The notes: generated by a model from the letters alone, not told the origin. A stretch of DNA of 6,282 bases from Mariprofundaceae bacterium (GCA_015489095.1 WFMN01000109.1:1-6282); one strand, 5' to 3'; shown: positions 1 to 6,009, numbered from the stretch's first letter. Made by a program: numbers and translations.

Positions 1-211
1 TCACCGACGCATCGGCACCGGTGGCCGCCACCGCCTCATCGACACGGTCGAACACCGGCAGATCGAGATGGCGCTGCCCCCCCTTGCCGGGGGTCACCCC
101 GCCCACCAGTTGCGTGCCGTAGGCAAGCATCTGCCGCGAGTGAAAGGTGCCCTGCCTACCGGTAAAGCCCTGACACAGCACCTTGGTATCGTGATCCACA
201 AGAATAGCCAT
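1..211 (-). CDS. sucD: Succinyl-CoA ligase (succinate thiokinase) alpha subunit, N-terminal 70 residues, cut by window edge
   Basis: The minus-strand reading starts [20 protein letters not shown] and continues through a [10 protein letters not shown] stretch and [18 protein letters not shown]. This is the N-terminal CoA-binding (Rossmann) domain of the alpha subunit of succinyl-CoA synthetase; the QGFTGxQGTFH and GGVTPGKGG motifs are hallmarks. In the TCA cycle the alpha/beta complex interconverts succinyl-CoA and succinate with ATP or GTP formation in the cytoplasm; the phosphorylated histidine lies in the missing part. The ATG at 211 is preceded by a GAGGTGG Shine-Dalgarno-like run. The beta-subunit gene (sucC), usually directly upstream, is absent: the upstream neighbour is a divergent ThiE-like gene. 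A malate-CoA ligase alpha subunit (mtkB) is related and cannot be excluded from 70 residues. Family call is firm, exact substrate less so. Confidence 0.93.
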   Translation of the reverse strand, partial: MAILVDHDTKVLCQGFTGRQGTFHSRQMLAYGTQLVGGVTPGKGGQRHLDLPVFDRVDEAVAATGADASV

Positions 212-276
212 CTTCCACCTCTCTACACCTTCCGCGATTGACGCGCACATCGCATGGTGGGCAAAAGGGGGCGGTC

Positions 277-942
277 ATGCAAATCCCCGCCCGCCGCGTT
301 ACCGTTGCGACCATGATCACACCGCCACAATGCCTCTACATCACCGATCTGGTACGCACCGGCAAGCAACGGTTACTCCAGGTGGTGCGCGAGGGGTGCG
401 CGGCCGGCATCGACGGCGTGCTACTGCGCGAGCCAACGCTCGACAGCGGAAAACTGCTGGCGCTGGCGGCCGAACTGCGCGTCATCACCCGTGAACAGCG
501 CGCCCGCCTGGTCATCCACAGCCAGGCCGATATCGCCCGCGCCGTCGCCGCCGACGGCGTCCATCTGAGCGCGGCCATGATCGACGAGGCGGCGGCGATC
601 CGGCGCTGGTTGGGGGCGGCACAGATCACACTCTCCACCTCGTGTCACAATCGGGAGGAACTGGAGCAATCCCACGCCGGCGGCGCCGATTTCGCGCTGC
701 TCTCCCCGCTGTTTGCCACCGCAAGCCACCCCGAAACAGCACCGCTCGGCATCGCGCGATTCCGGCAGCTTGCCGCCCGATCGCCGCTACCGGTGGTGGC
801 ACTCGGTGGCATCACCACCGCCAACCGCATGCAGGTGGCGGGCTACCCCATCGCCGCCATGCGGGCGATTGATGAGGCCGGCGACATCGCCTCCGCCGTG
901 GCGCGGTTACTCGGCGAGCAGCCCGCTATGGCGCAACAGTGA
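277..942 (+). CDS. ThiE/TenI-fold protein with degenerate thiamine phosphate synthase active site
   Basis: The predicted 221-residue protein has the TIM-barrel landmarks of the ThiE/TenI family: CLYITD (residues 19-24), LLRE (49-52), ADGVHLS (92-98), STSCHNREEL (120-129), ADFALLSPLF (138-147) and ALGGIT (175-180). Genuine ThiE joins HMP-pyrophosphate to thiazole phosphate using Lys after the Arg, an Asn-Asp pair, Gln/Asp after the HLG and a Lys near the phosphate loop. Here Arg51 remains, but these positions read Pro53, His81-Ser82, Ala/Met and His151. SCHNxEEL, ADFxxLSP and TASHP recall the C-terminal domain of Nudix (MutT)/ThiE fusions, present here without the Nudix half. His124 sits near the position of TenI's reported catalytic His. 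A ThiE, TenI (thiazole tautomerase) or purely binding role is possible; classical ThiE is unlikely. ATG 277 follows AAAAGGGGG; ATG 313 is an alternative start lacking a good site. Confidence 0.85.
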   Translation: MQIPARRVTVATMITPPQCLYITDLVRTGKQRLLQVVREGCAAGIDGVLLREPTLDSGKLLALAAELRVITREQRARLVIHSQADIARAVAADGVHLSAAMIDEAAAIRRWLGAAQITLSTSCHNREELEQSHAGGADFALLSPLFATASHPETAPLGIARFRQLAARSPLPVVALGGITTANRMQVAGYPIAAMRAIDEAGDIASAVARLLGEQPAMAQQ

Positions 943-2940
943 GGTGAGATCGGGCTTTGCGCCGCGAAAGGCGACAAAGGCCTCCATCAGATCGCGGCTG
1001 CCGCCAACCGACAACAGCTCCTCGCGGAAGCGGGCTGCGGTTGCGCCGTCGAACACCCCCGCCTCCTCAAAGGCGGCGAAGGCATCCGCCGCCAGCAACT
1101 CCGCCCACTTGTAGCTGTAGTAGCCGGCGGCGTAACCGCCGGCGAAGATATGCGAAAAGCTGCACTCAAAGCGGTTGAACGCCGGTGGCTTGATCACCGC
1201 CACCTCATCGCGCACCGCGTTGAGCAGATCGGCCACGCGCTGCTCCCCTGCCGGGTCAAAGCCGGCGTGCAGGCGCAAATCGAACAGCGCAAACTCTACC
1301 TGTCGCAGGGTTTGCAGGCCGCTGTGAAAATGCTTAGCCGCCAGCAGCCGTTGGCGGTACTGCTCCGGCAGCGGCGAGCCATCCTCCACATGGCCGGAGA
1401 TCAGCGGCAGGCTCTCCTGTTGCCAGCAGTAGTTCTCCATAAACTGGCTGGGCAGCTCCACCGCATCCCACGGCACGCCGTTGATGCCGGAAACGGGACG
1501 GATATCGACCTCGGTCAACATGTGGTGCAGGCCGTGGCCGAACTCATGAAACAGCGTCACCACCTCTTCGTGGGTCCATAGCGCCGGCTTATCGCCGATC
1601 GGGCGATCGAAATTGCACACCAGATAGGCCACCGGAAGCTGCAACTCCCCGTCCGGCCGCAGCCAGCGCACGGTACACTCATCCATCCACGCGCCACCGC
1701 GCTTGTGGGGGCGAGCATAGGGGTCGAGCCAGAAGCCGGCCACCTTGCGGCCGTCGCTATCCAGCACATCGAAGAAACGGGCATCCTCATGCCACAGCGG
1801 CGCCTCGCCGGCCTGGATCGTCACCCCGTAGAGCCGGTTGGCCACGGCAAACAGCCCCTGCAACACCTTCTCCTCTGGAAACCACGGCCGCAACTGCTGC
1901 GGGTCGATCTGGTAGCGCTGCTGGCGCAACCGCTCGGAGGCGAACGGGATATCCCACGCCGCAAGGGTCGGCAGCGCCAACTGATCGGCGGCGAACCGCT
2001 GCAGCTCCTCCCACTCGCGCTCAGCACTCGGCCGCGCCTGCCGCGCCAGGTCGGTCAAAAAGGCCTCCACCTCCGCCACCGAGCCCGCCATCTTGCTCGC
2101 CAGCGAGTAGTCGGCATAACAATCAAAGCCCAACAGCCGCGCCATTTGGCCGCGCAGACGCAAGATCTCGTCGATCAGCGGGCTGTTGTCGAGTTCCCCG
2201 CTGCTGGCGCGGGTAACATAGGCGCGGTAGAGCCGCTCGCGCAGGGCGCGGTTCTCGCCGTACTGCATGAAGGGAAGGTACGACGGGATATCGAGGGTAA
2301 AGAGCCACCCCTCTTTGCCCGCATCACGCGCCCGCGCGGCTGCCGCATCCCGCACCGGCTGCGGCAGGCCACGCAGATCATCGTCATCGGTAAGATGGAG
2401 GGTAAAGGCGCGGGTGGCATCCAACAGATGCTTCTCAAAATCGGTGGTCAATTCGGAGAGGCGCAGCCGTATCTTGCGCAGCTCGGCCTGCCCCGCGTCA
2501 TCCAGCGCCACGCCGGCAAGGCGAAAATCGCGCACCGCATGGTGCAACGCCTGGCACTGCGCCCGGTTCAGCCCCGCCGCCGCACGCTGATCAAACACCG
2601 CCTTGACCGCCGCATAGAGCGGGCGGCTCTGGCTGATCTCGGAGCTCCACTCCGTCAGCAGCTTCACCCCCTGTGGATAGACCTCGCGCAGCGCATCAGA
2701 GTCGCACACCGCGTTTAAGTGCGCCACCGGCCCCCAAACGCGGCTAAGCTGCTCATCCATCTCGGCGAGCGGCACCATCACGCGATCCCAGGTCGGCGCT
2801 GTCTCTGCCTCCAGTTCGGCAAGCCGCGCGCGCAGCGAGGCCAGCGTCTGCTCCAACGCCGGCAGCAGATGCTCCGGCTTGATGGCGTCAAAACGGGGAA
2901 GGGCGGCTGTACTATCCAGCAGCGGGTTATCTTGGTTCAA
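907..2940 (-). CDS. prlC: Oligopeptidase A, M3-family zinc metallopeptidase
   Basis: The predicted 677-residue cytoplasmic protein matches the length of E. coli PrlC/OpdA (about 680). The N-terminus (NPLLD, FDAIKPEHLLPALEQTL) is characteristic. The zinc site is intact: HEFGH at residues 465-469 gives His465, Glu466 (catalytic) and His469, and Glu495 in VELPSQFMEN is the third ligand of the M3 family. The C-terminal GGYAAGYYSYKWAELLAADAF block holds the substrate-binding tyrosines known from thimet oligopeptidase. Oligopeptidase A degrades short peptides, including cleaved signal peptides, downstream of larger proteases. ATG 2940 has GGAG seven bases upstream; another ATG 13 bases upstream is out of frame. 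It starts 42 nt after the envC-like gene and probably shares its transcript. Its last 36 nt overlap the tail of the convergent ThiE-like gene. No intrinsic terminator is visible after the stop. Confidence 0.97.
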   Translation of the reverse strand: MNQDNPLLDSTAALPRFDAIKPEHLLPALEQTLASLRARLAELEAETAPTWDRVMVPLAEMDEQLSRVWGPVAHLNAVCDSDALREVYPQGVKLLTEWSSEISQSRPLYAAVKAVFDQRAAAGLNRAQCQALHHAVRDFRLAGVALDDAGQAELRKIRLRLSELTTDFEKHLLDATRAFTLHLTDDDDLRGLPQPVRDAAAARARDAGKEGWLFTLDIPSYLPFMQYGENRALRERLYRAYVTRASSGELDNSPLIDEILRLRGQMARLLGFDCYADYSLASKMAGSVAEVEAFLTDLARQARPSAEREWEELQRFAADQLALPTLAAWDIPFASERLRQQRYQIDPQQLRPWFPEEKVLQGLFAVANRLYGVTIQAGEAPLWHEDARFFDVLDSDGRKVAGFWLDPYARPHKRGGAWMDECTVRWLRPDGELQLPVAYLVCNFDRPIGDKPALWTHEEVVTLFHEFGHGLHHMLTEVDIRPVSGINGVPWDAVELPSQFMENYCWQQESLPLISGHVEDGSPLPEQYRQRLLAAKHFHSGLQTLRQVEFALFDLRLHAGFDPAGEQRVADLLNAVRDEVAVIKPPAFNRFECSFSHIFAGGYAAGYYSYKWAELLAADAFAAFEEAGVFDGATAARFREELLSVGGSRDLMEAFVAFRGAKPDLTSLLRHSGLLAE

Positions 2941-2982
2941 TGAGGGTCTCCATCCAAATTGTTGGTTTTGCTACAAGGCAGG

Positions 2983-4161
2983 CTAACGCATTCTCCGGCA
3001 CCAGCGTTTGGGGTTGACCGGTTTACCGTGGTCGCGCAGCTCGAAATAGAGGCGCGGCCTCTCCACCCAGCCGGTGGAGCCGGCGCGCGCCAACAGCGTC
3101 CCCGCCTCCACCCAGTCGCCGGCATGGTGGTAGAGGGCATCGTTGTGGGCATAGACCGCCACCACCCCATCGCCGTAGTCCACCACCATGGTGAGGCCGA
3201 AACCGCCGAACCAGTCGGCAAACTTCACCTGCCCCGCGGCGATCGATTTCACCTCGGCATCACCGGCGCGCGGCGCGATCTGCACCCCGTGCAGACGGCC
3301 ACTGATCGGATGCTTGGAGCCGAAGGCCGCGACGATCCGGCCACGCATCGGCCACGGCAGATGGCCGCGCATGCTGCGGGCGGAGGCCACATCCACACTG
3401 CGCAGGTTCCCCTGCAGGGTGGTGCCGATTCGCGCCAGCAACCGCCGCAGCCGTTTCTCACGCCGTTGTAGTTGCGCCAGACGCTTGCTGCTTGAGCGCA
3501 TCTTCTGCCGCACCGCGCGCAACAGCCTGCTTTTCTGTTTCCGCTTCTCGCGCACCCGCTGCTGGGTCTGCGCTTTTTCCCGCTTCAACCGCGCCAGTTG
3601 CTGGCGCCGCTCCTTGGTTTTGCGCTCCACCTGATCGAGGCTGGTGGTCGCCACCTTCAGCGCGTTCTTCTTCTCTTCATGGGCCGCGATCAGCAGTTCG
3701 ATCATATGCTTACGGTGGGGAATCTCCTCCACCGGCACCCCGGCCAGCACATCGAGCCACGACGGATCGCGACCGGCGTGCATCCACGCCGCCGTCGCCT
3801 CGTCCGCGATCTGCCTTTGCAGGTCGGCGACCAGTCGCTGCAGGGCGGCACGCTGCGCCTCCAACTGCTTGAGCACCCGATCGACCTTGGCCAATGCCTT
3901 GCTCGCGCGCCGATACTCGATATTGGCCTGCAGCAACGCCTTATCCAGCACCTCGGTCTGCGCGGCCAGGCTCTGATCGCTCAGCTCAAGCTCGCGCTGC
4001 TTCGCCCTTAAATCGGCCTGAATCTTGCGGTTGTGCTTCAGCTCCGCGTCGTATTGACTACCGGCGACCGCCGGCAACGGGGTCGCCGATAGCAGCGCAA
4101 AAAAGAGTACGGCAGGGGCGAGCAGCCCCGATGATCTCAGTCGTCGCTCCGCTTGTGCCAT
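2983..4161 (-). CDS. envC: EnvC-like murein hydrolase activator: signal peptide, coiled coil, degenerate LytM/M23 domain
   Basis: The predicted protein has 392 residues. Residues 1-33 look like a signal peptide (RR, hydrophobic LLAPAVLFFALL, cleavage near AVA/GS). Residues 37-120 and 160-245 are heptad-rich coiled coil, and 266-388 form a LytM/M23 domain (LPWPMRGRI ... RPRLYFELRDHGKPVNP). EnvC works in the periplasm at the septum, recruited by FtsEX, and activates AmiA/AmiB amidases without cutting peptidoglycan itself. The canonical HxGxD aligns with Leu290 and Gln294, and the HxH aligns with Arg370-Leu-Tyr372; only His339 (YAH) remains. This parallels E. coli EnvC (SLYFEIR) and argues for a non-enzymatic activator. 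Residues 181-244 are extremely basic. An in-frame opening to 4509 exists, but its translation lacks protein character, while ATG 4161 gives the signal peptide. With no Shine-Dalgarno at 4161 and a 25-nt overlap upstream, translation is probably coupled. Confidence 0.93.
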   Translation of the reverse strand: MAQAERRLRSSGLLAPAVLFFALLSATPLPAVAGSQYDAELKHNRKIQADLRAKQRELELSDQSLAAQTEVLDKALLQANIEYRRASKALAKVDRVLKQLEAQRAALQRLVADLQRQIADEATAAWMHAGRDPSWLDVLAGVPVEEIPHRKHMIELLIAAHEEKKNALKVATTSLDQVERKTKERRQQLARLKREKAQTQQRVREKRKQKSRLLRAVRQKMRSSSKRLAQLQRREKRLRRLLARIGTTLQGNLRSVDVASARSMRGHLPWPMRGRIVAAFGSKHPISGRLHGVQIAPRAGDAEVKSIAAGQVKFADWFGGFGLTMVVDYGDGVVAVYAHNDALYHHAGDWVEAGTLLARAGSTGWVERPRLYFELRDHGKPVNPKRWCRRMR

Positions 4162-4394
4162 AGATGAAACAGCAACGCCAACGCGCAGCTGAACAGCCCA
4201 CCAAACACCATCAATCCGCCAACCACCGAAAGGATCAGCAGCCCATGGGGCAGCCCCCCCTCCCCGCCATGGCGCAACTGGGGAATCGTATAGGCCAACA
4301 CCGCCACCCCGGCGAGCATCGCATAGCCGCTCACCTTCATCTGCCGCATCCAGACCGACGGGGTTGGTGTCGGCTCCTTGTTGCCACGCTCCAT
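4137..4394 (-). CDS. Small two-helix membrane protein of unknown function, translationally coupled to envC
   Basis: I do not recognise this family. From ATG 4394 the predicted protein has 85 residues; from the adjacent in-frame ATG 4397 it has 86. A hydrophilic N-terminus (ERGNKEPTPTPSVWMRQMK) is followed by one hydrophobic segment (VSGYAMLAGVAVLAYTIPQL), a glycine-rich loop (RHGGEGGLPHG) and a second segment (LLILSVVGGLMVFGGLFSCA and beyond), ending in a charged HLWHKRSDD tail. A strong AAGGAGGG sits directly before the ATG pair, so the second ATG has the better spacing. Its stop lies 25 nt inside the envC-like gene, which lacks its own ribosome site, so expression of the two is probably linked. 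A role near the division machinery or envelope is inferred only from this context. Codon use resembles the neighbours. That it is a real gene is likely. Confidence 0.8.
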   Translation of the reverse strand: MERGNKEPTPTPSVWMRQMKVSGYAMLAGVAVLAYTIPQLRHGGEGGLPHGLLILSVVGGLMVFGGLFSCALALLFHLWHKRSDD

Positions 4395-4397
4395 CAT

Positions 4398-4405
4398 CCC
4401 TCCTT
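4398..4405 (-). promoter_or_regulatory. Ribosome binding site of the small membrane protein gene
   Basis: Read on the minus strand, AAGGAGGG is followed at once by ATGATG. The spacing from GGAGG is 1 nt to the first ATG (4397) and 4 nt to the second (4394), so the second is favoured. This strong site would also drive the coupled envC-like gene. Confidence 0.75.
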
Positions 4406-4470
4406 GCGGTAACGGTTGCTGCGCTGCGGCGCCCGCAAAACCGCAACGCACCGCTTCGCGCCTTTGTCGC

Positions 4471-4500
4471 AACAAAAAACGGGGGCGACAGCCCCCGTTT
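4471..4500 (-). terminator. Rho-independent terminator of the cytochrome c gene
   Basis: A perfect 10-bp inverted repeat (AAACGGGGGC / GCCCCCGTTT) encloses a four-base loop. On the minus strand it is followed by a T-rich run (GTTTTTTGTT). It begins 41 nt after the cytochrome stop codon at 4542, as expected for an intrinsic terminator, and separates that transcript from the membrane protein/envC/prlC operon. Confidence 0.92.
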
Positions 4501-4541
4501 CGTGCTCACCTTCGCGGGCGAGTCGGATCAAACGATCCTCA

Positions 4542-5297
4542 TTACATGCGCTTCGGTTCCCGCGGGTTGGCCGGGTTCACCGGCTTGGCTCCCGTCAGGT
4601 AGGCGGCAACATTGATGATATCGTCATCGGTCAAGTGGGCTGCAACCTTGCGCATCTGCGCCCGGACATCGTTGTAGCGCGCCGAATCCTCGCGCGAACC
4701 GGTCGCCCCTTCACGCCACGCCTCCAGCTCATGCTTCAGATAGACATAACGCTGGCCGCCGATGGCGGGATACATCCGACCGGCACTGCGGCCGTTGAAG
4801 GAGTGACAGCTCTTGCAGGCGGAGATGCCACGACTCACATCGCCGAAATTGACCAGCGCCTCCCCCTTGTAGGGCTCGCCAACCGCGACATCGTTGGCGC
4901 GCAACTCGTCCAAGTTCGAGCCCATGAACGGGGTTTTGAGCGAATGGACATACGCCGCCAGATCACGACGATCGGAGGGGGTCAACCCCTTGGCGATATC
5001 GTTCATCTGGAACATGGTGTTGTCGGTGCGCTTGCCGGAAGCAAAATCCTCCAACTGCTTCAGGATGTAGGTATCGACCTGATACGCGAGACGGGGGGTG
5101 CCCATATCGTCGCTGCCCAGACCATCCACGCCGTGGCAGCCAGCACAGGCGGGTACATCGTCACCCTTGCCGTTCTGGAAAATCGCGCGCCCGTGGGCGA
5201 TATTCCCCATAGCTTTTTCCCCGGCCTGCGCGGAAACCGGCATCGCAACCGACAACACCAGCGCCACAGCCCCGGCAGCTCCAAGCAATCCTTTCAT
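4542..5297 (-). CDS. Periplasmic diheme cytochrome c, cytochrome c4-like
   Basis: The predicted 251-residue protein has a signal peptide (KGLLGAAGAVALVLSVAMPV, cleavage near AQA/GE at residues 25-26) and two repeated class I cytochrome c domains. Heme-binding motifs are CAGCH (51-55) and CKSCH (161-165). By alignment of the two halves (MNDIAKGLTPSDRRDLAAY with MRKVAAHLTDDDIINVAAY), the distal ligands are probably Met98 and Met215. Size, tandem layout and ligand spacing fit cytochrome c4, which carries electrons from the bc1 complex to terminal oxidases or reductases in the periplasm. ATG 5297 has GGAGG seven bases upstream; the in-frame ATG 5303 abuts the Shine-Dalgarno and is less likely. 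The gene follows a one-helix microprotein by 68 nt and ends at a strong terminator. The nearby heme-copper-type subunit I is a plausible partner. Diheme cytochrome is certain; c4 subfamily is likely. Confidence 0.95.
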   Translation of the reverse strand: MKGLLGAAGAVALVLSVAMPVSAQAGEKAMGNIAHGRAIFQNGKGDDVPACAGCHGVDGLGSDDMGTPRLAYQVDTYILKQLEDFASGKRTDNTMFQMNDIAKGLTPSDRRDLAAYVHSLKTPFMGSNLDELRANDVAVGEPYKGEALVNFGDVSRGISACKSCHSFNGRSAGRMYPAIGGQRYVYLKHELEAWREGATGSREDSARYNDVRAQMRKVAAHLTDDDIINVAAYLTGAKPVNPANPREPKRM

Positions 5298-5303
5298 TCT
5301 CAT

Positions 5304-5309
5304 CCCTCC
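5304..5309 (-). promoter_or_regulatory. Ribosome binding site deciding the cytochrome c start
   Basis: On the minus strand GGAGGG ends right before an ATG at 5303. The ATG at 5297, giving MKGLLG, has 7 nt spacing from GGAGG, which is near optimal, so that start was chosen. Choosing 5303 would only add Met-Arg to the signal peptide. Confidence 0.75.
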
Positions 5310-5310
5310 A

Positions 5311-5325
5311 ATTGATTTAGTCAAT
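5311..5325. repeat. Short inverted repeat next to the cytochrome c ribosome binding site
   Basis: ATTGA and TCAAT arms of 5 bp flank a 5-nt centre, immediately upstream of the Shine-Dalgarno. The arms resemble FNR/ANR half-sites, but the spacing is one base short of the TTGAT-N4-ATCAA consensus. It may be a protein-binding site or a weak RNA hairpin affecting translation; chance is also possible. Confidence 0.3.
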
Positions 5326-5365
5326 CCGTTTACTCGCGATGGTGTCTGCATCATCATCGCCCATC

Positions 5366-5506
5366 CTACTCGATCGGGTCTTTCTTGGAGCATGCGGAGC
5401 GGAAATTAAGCGCCGCGATGCCGTAAAGAAACAGTATGATCCCCAAATACAACTTCCAAACATCCCCTGTCTGAAACATGACAGATGCCTCGATAAATTC
5501 AGCCAC
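5366..5506 (-). CDS. 46-residue single-helix membrane microprotein, GTG start
   Basis: I do not recognise the family. On the minus strand AGGGAGG lies with 7-nt spacing (from GGAGG) before a GTG that opens a 46-codon frame ending in TAG: an acidic N-terminus (MAEFIEASVMFQTGDVWK), one hydrophobic helix (about residues 19-35, LYLGIILFLYGIAALNF) and a short Cys-containing basic-to-acidic tail (RSACSKKDPIE). Topology is that of small accessory subunits of respiratory oxidases, such as CydX- or CcoQ-type proteins, although no specific sequence match is seen. It lies 68 nt upstream of the diheme cytochrome gene on the same strand, and near the heme-copper-type subunit I and the four-helix membrane protein, so a role in a respiratory complex is a reasonable inference. 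Its codons are more AT-rich than those of its neighbours. An internal ATG at codon 10 lacks a ribosome site. Confidence 0.72.
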   Translation of the reverse strand: MAEFIEASVMFQTGDVWKLYLGIILFLYGIAALNFRSACSKKDPIE

Positions 5507-5511
5507 TGTAC

Positions 5512-5520
5512 AACCTCCCT
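5512..5520 (-). promoter_or_regulatory. Ribosome binding site supporting the GTG start of the microprotein
   Basis: AGGGAGGTT on the minus strand is a near-perfect anti-16S match, 7 nt (from GGAGG) before the GTG at 5506. This site is the main evidence that the 46-codon frame is translated, and it selects GTG over the internal ATG. Confidence 0.75.
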
Positions 5521-5625
5521 ATTCCAAAAATTCTTCGTTGATGAACATTCGATGAAAGCCCACGACAGGCGGTATCCTGCCGACAAAAAATCGCTTGGCA
5601 ACCCCCAATCGTAAAATGGTGGTAT

Positions 5626-6009
5626 TCATGTCGGCGCCATCAGCATTATCCCACTCAAAAACACCAGCATTCGCACCGCCACAATCCCGATCGCCTGGCT
5701 GCGATGCTCCCGCAATCGGGCGCGGTCACCGCGCCGCAACGCCCGCCCCAACTGGATCTGCAGCGCGTAGAGAATCAGCAACAAGATCATCAACCCCCAG
5801 TGGGTCCAGACCCCGAAAGAGAGGATATCCCCCTCGTTGATCAGGCGCTGATGCCAGTCGTGCACCGAGTAGAGCCAGACGGGAAACAGCAGATCGAACA
5901 GCATCACCGACGCCATCAGCGGCACATGCACCATCGGCCGGCGGTGCTGCCACCACGCCGCCGCCATCACCGCAAAACTTGCCAGAACCAGAAGAATAGA
6001 GATCGCCAT
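5626..6009 (-). CDS. Four-helix membrane protein, DUF420/CtaM-like in appearance
   Basis: From ATG 6009 the predicted protein has 127 residues, with four hydrophobic segments at about 3-20, 28-48, 65-88 and 105-124. Histidines lie near the membrane edges (His22, His28, His50, His53, His70, His102), including QHRRPMVH before helix 2, THWGL in helix 3 and REHRSQ before helix 4. This size, topology and HR...H pattern resemble DUF420 proteins, whose member CtaM is needed for heme-copper oxidase maturation in Staphylococcus; the match is by eye and tentative. The divergent neighbour encodes a heme-copper-type subunit I, which fits an assembly role. AAGGG directly precedes ATG 6009. An in-frame ATG at 6063 would add 18 residues without hydrophobic or signal character and leave 2 nt to the divergent start, so 6009 is preferred. 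The stop lies 119 nt before the microprotein start. Confidence 0.75.
   Translation of the reverse strand: MAISILLVLASFAVMAAAWWQHRRPMVHVPLMASVMLFDLLFPVWLYSVHDWHQRLINEGDILSFGVWTHWGLMILLLILYALQIQLGRALRRGDRARLREHRSQAIGIVAVRMLVFLSGIMLMAPT

Noticed and set aside
212..276. Divergent promoters between sucD and the ThiE-like gene
   Set aside because: Promoters must be near, but the best hexamer pairs on either strand (for example TTGACG at 238) lack a convincing -10 partner.
277..942. Calling the TIM-barrel gene thiE
   Set aside because: Key ThiE residues for Mg-pyrophosphate and substrate binding are replaced, so the symbol would overstate the function.
1705..2718. Plus-strand open frame of 337 codons antisense to prlC
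   Set aside because: It is a GC-driven shadow of the prlC codons, has low-complexity His/Arg/Leu/Gln composition and no recognisable domain.
4162..4509. N-terminal extension of the EnvC-like reading frame up to 4509
   Set aside because: The added 116 residues are Gly/Arg/Ala-rich out-of-frame translation of the small membrane protein gene and of the terminator region; they would bury the signal peptide at residue 117.
4416..5315. Plus-strand open frame of 299 codons antisense to the cytochrome c gene
   Set aside because: The opposite strand encodes an unmistakable diheme cytochrome, and this frame runs through the terminator hairpin and has no family signature.
5538..5551. FNR/ANR-like site upstream of the microprotein (TTGAT-N4-ATTCG)
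   Set aside because: Only one half-site is perfect, and its distance to the GTG start is too short for a usual activator position.
5559..5585. Possible hairpin with an adjacent A/T run after the four-helix protein gene
   Set aside because: The stem is only about 5 bp with a G-U pair, and on the coding (minus) strand the T run precedes it rather than follows, so it is not an intrinsic terminator.
5317..5601. Minus-strand 94-codon frame across the microprotein region
   Set aside because: It overlaps the better supported 46-codon GTG frame in another phase, lacks a ribosome site and has no clear hydrophobic pattern.
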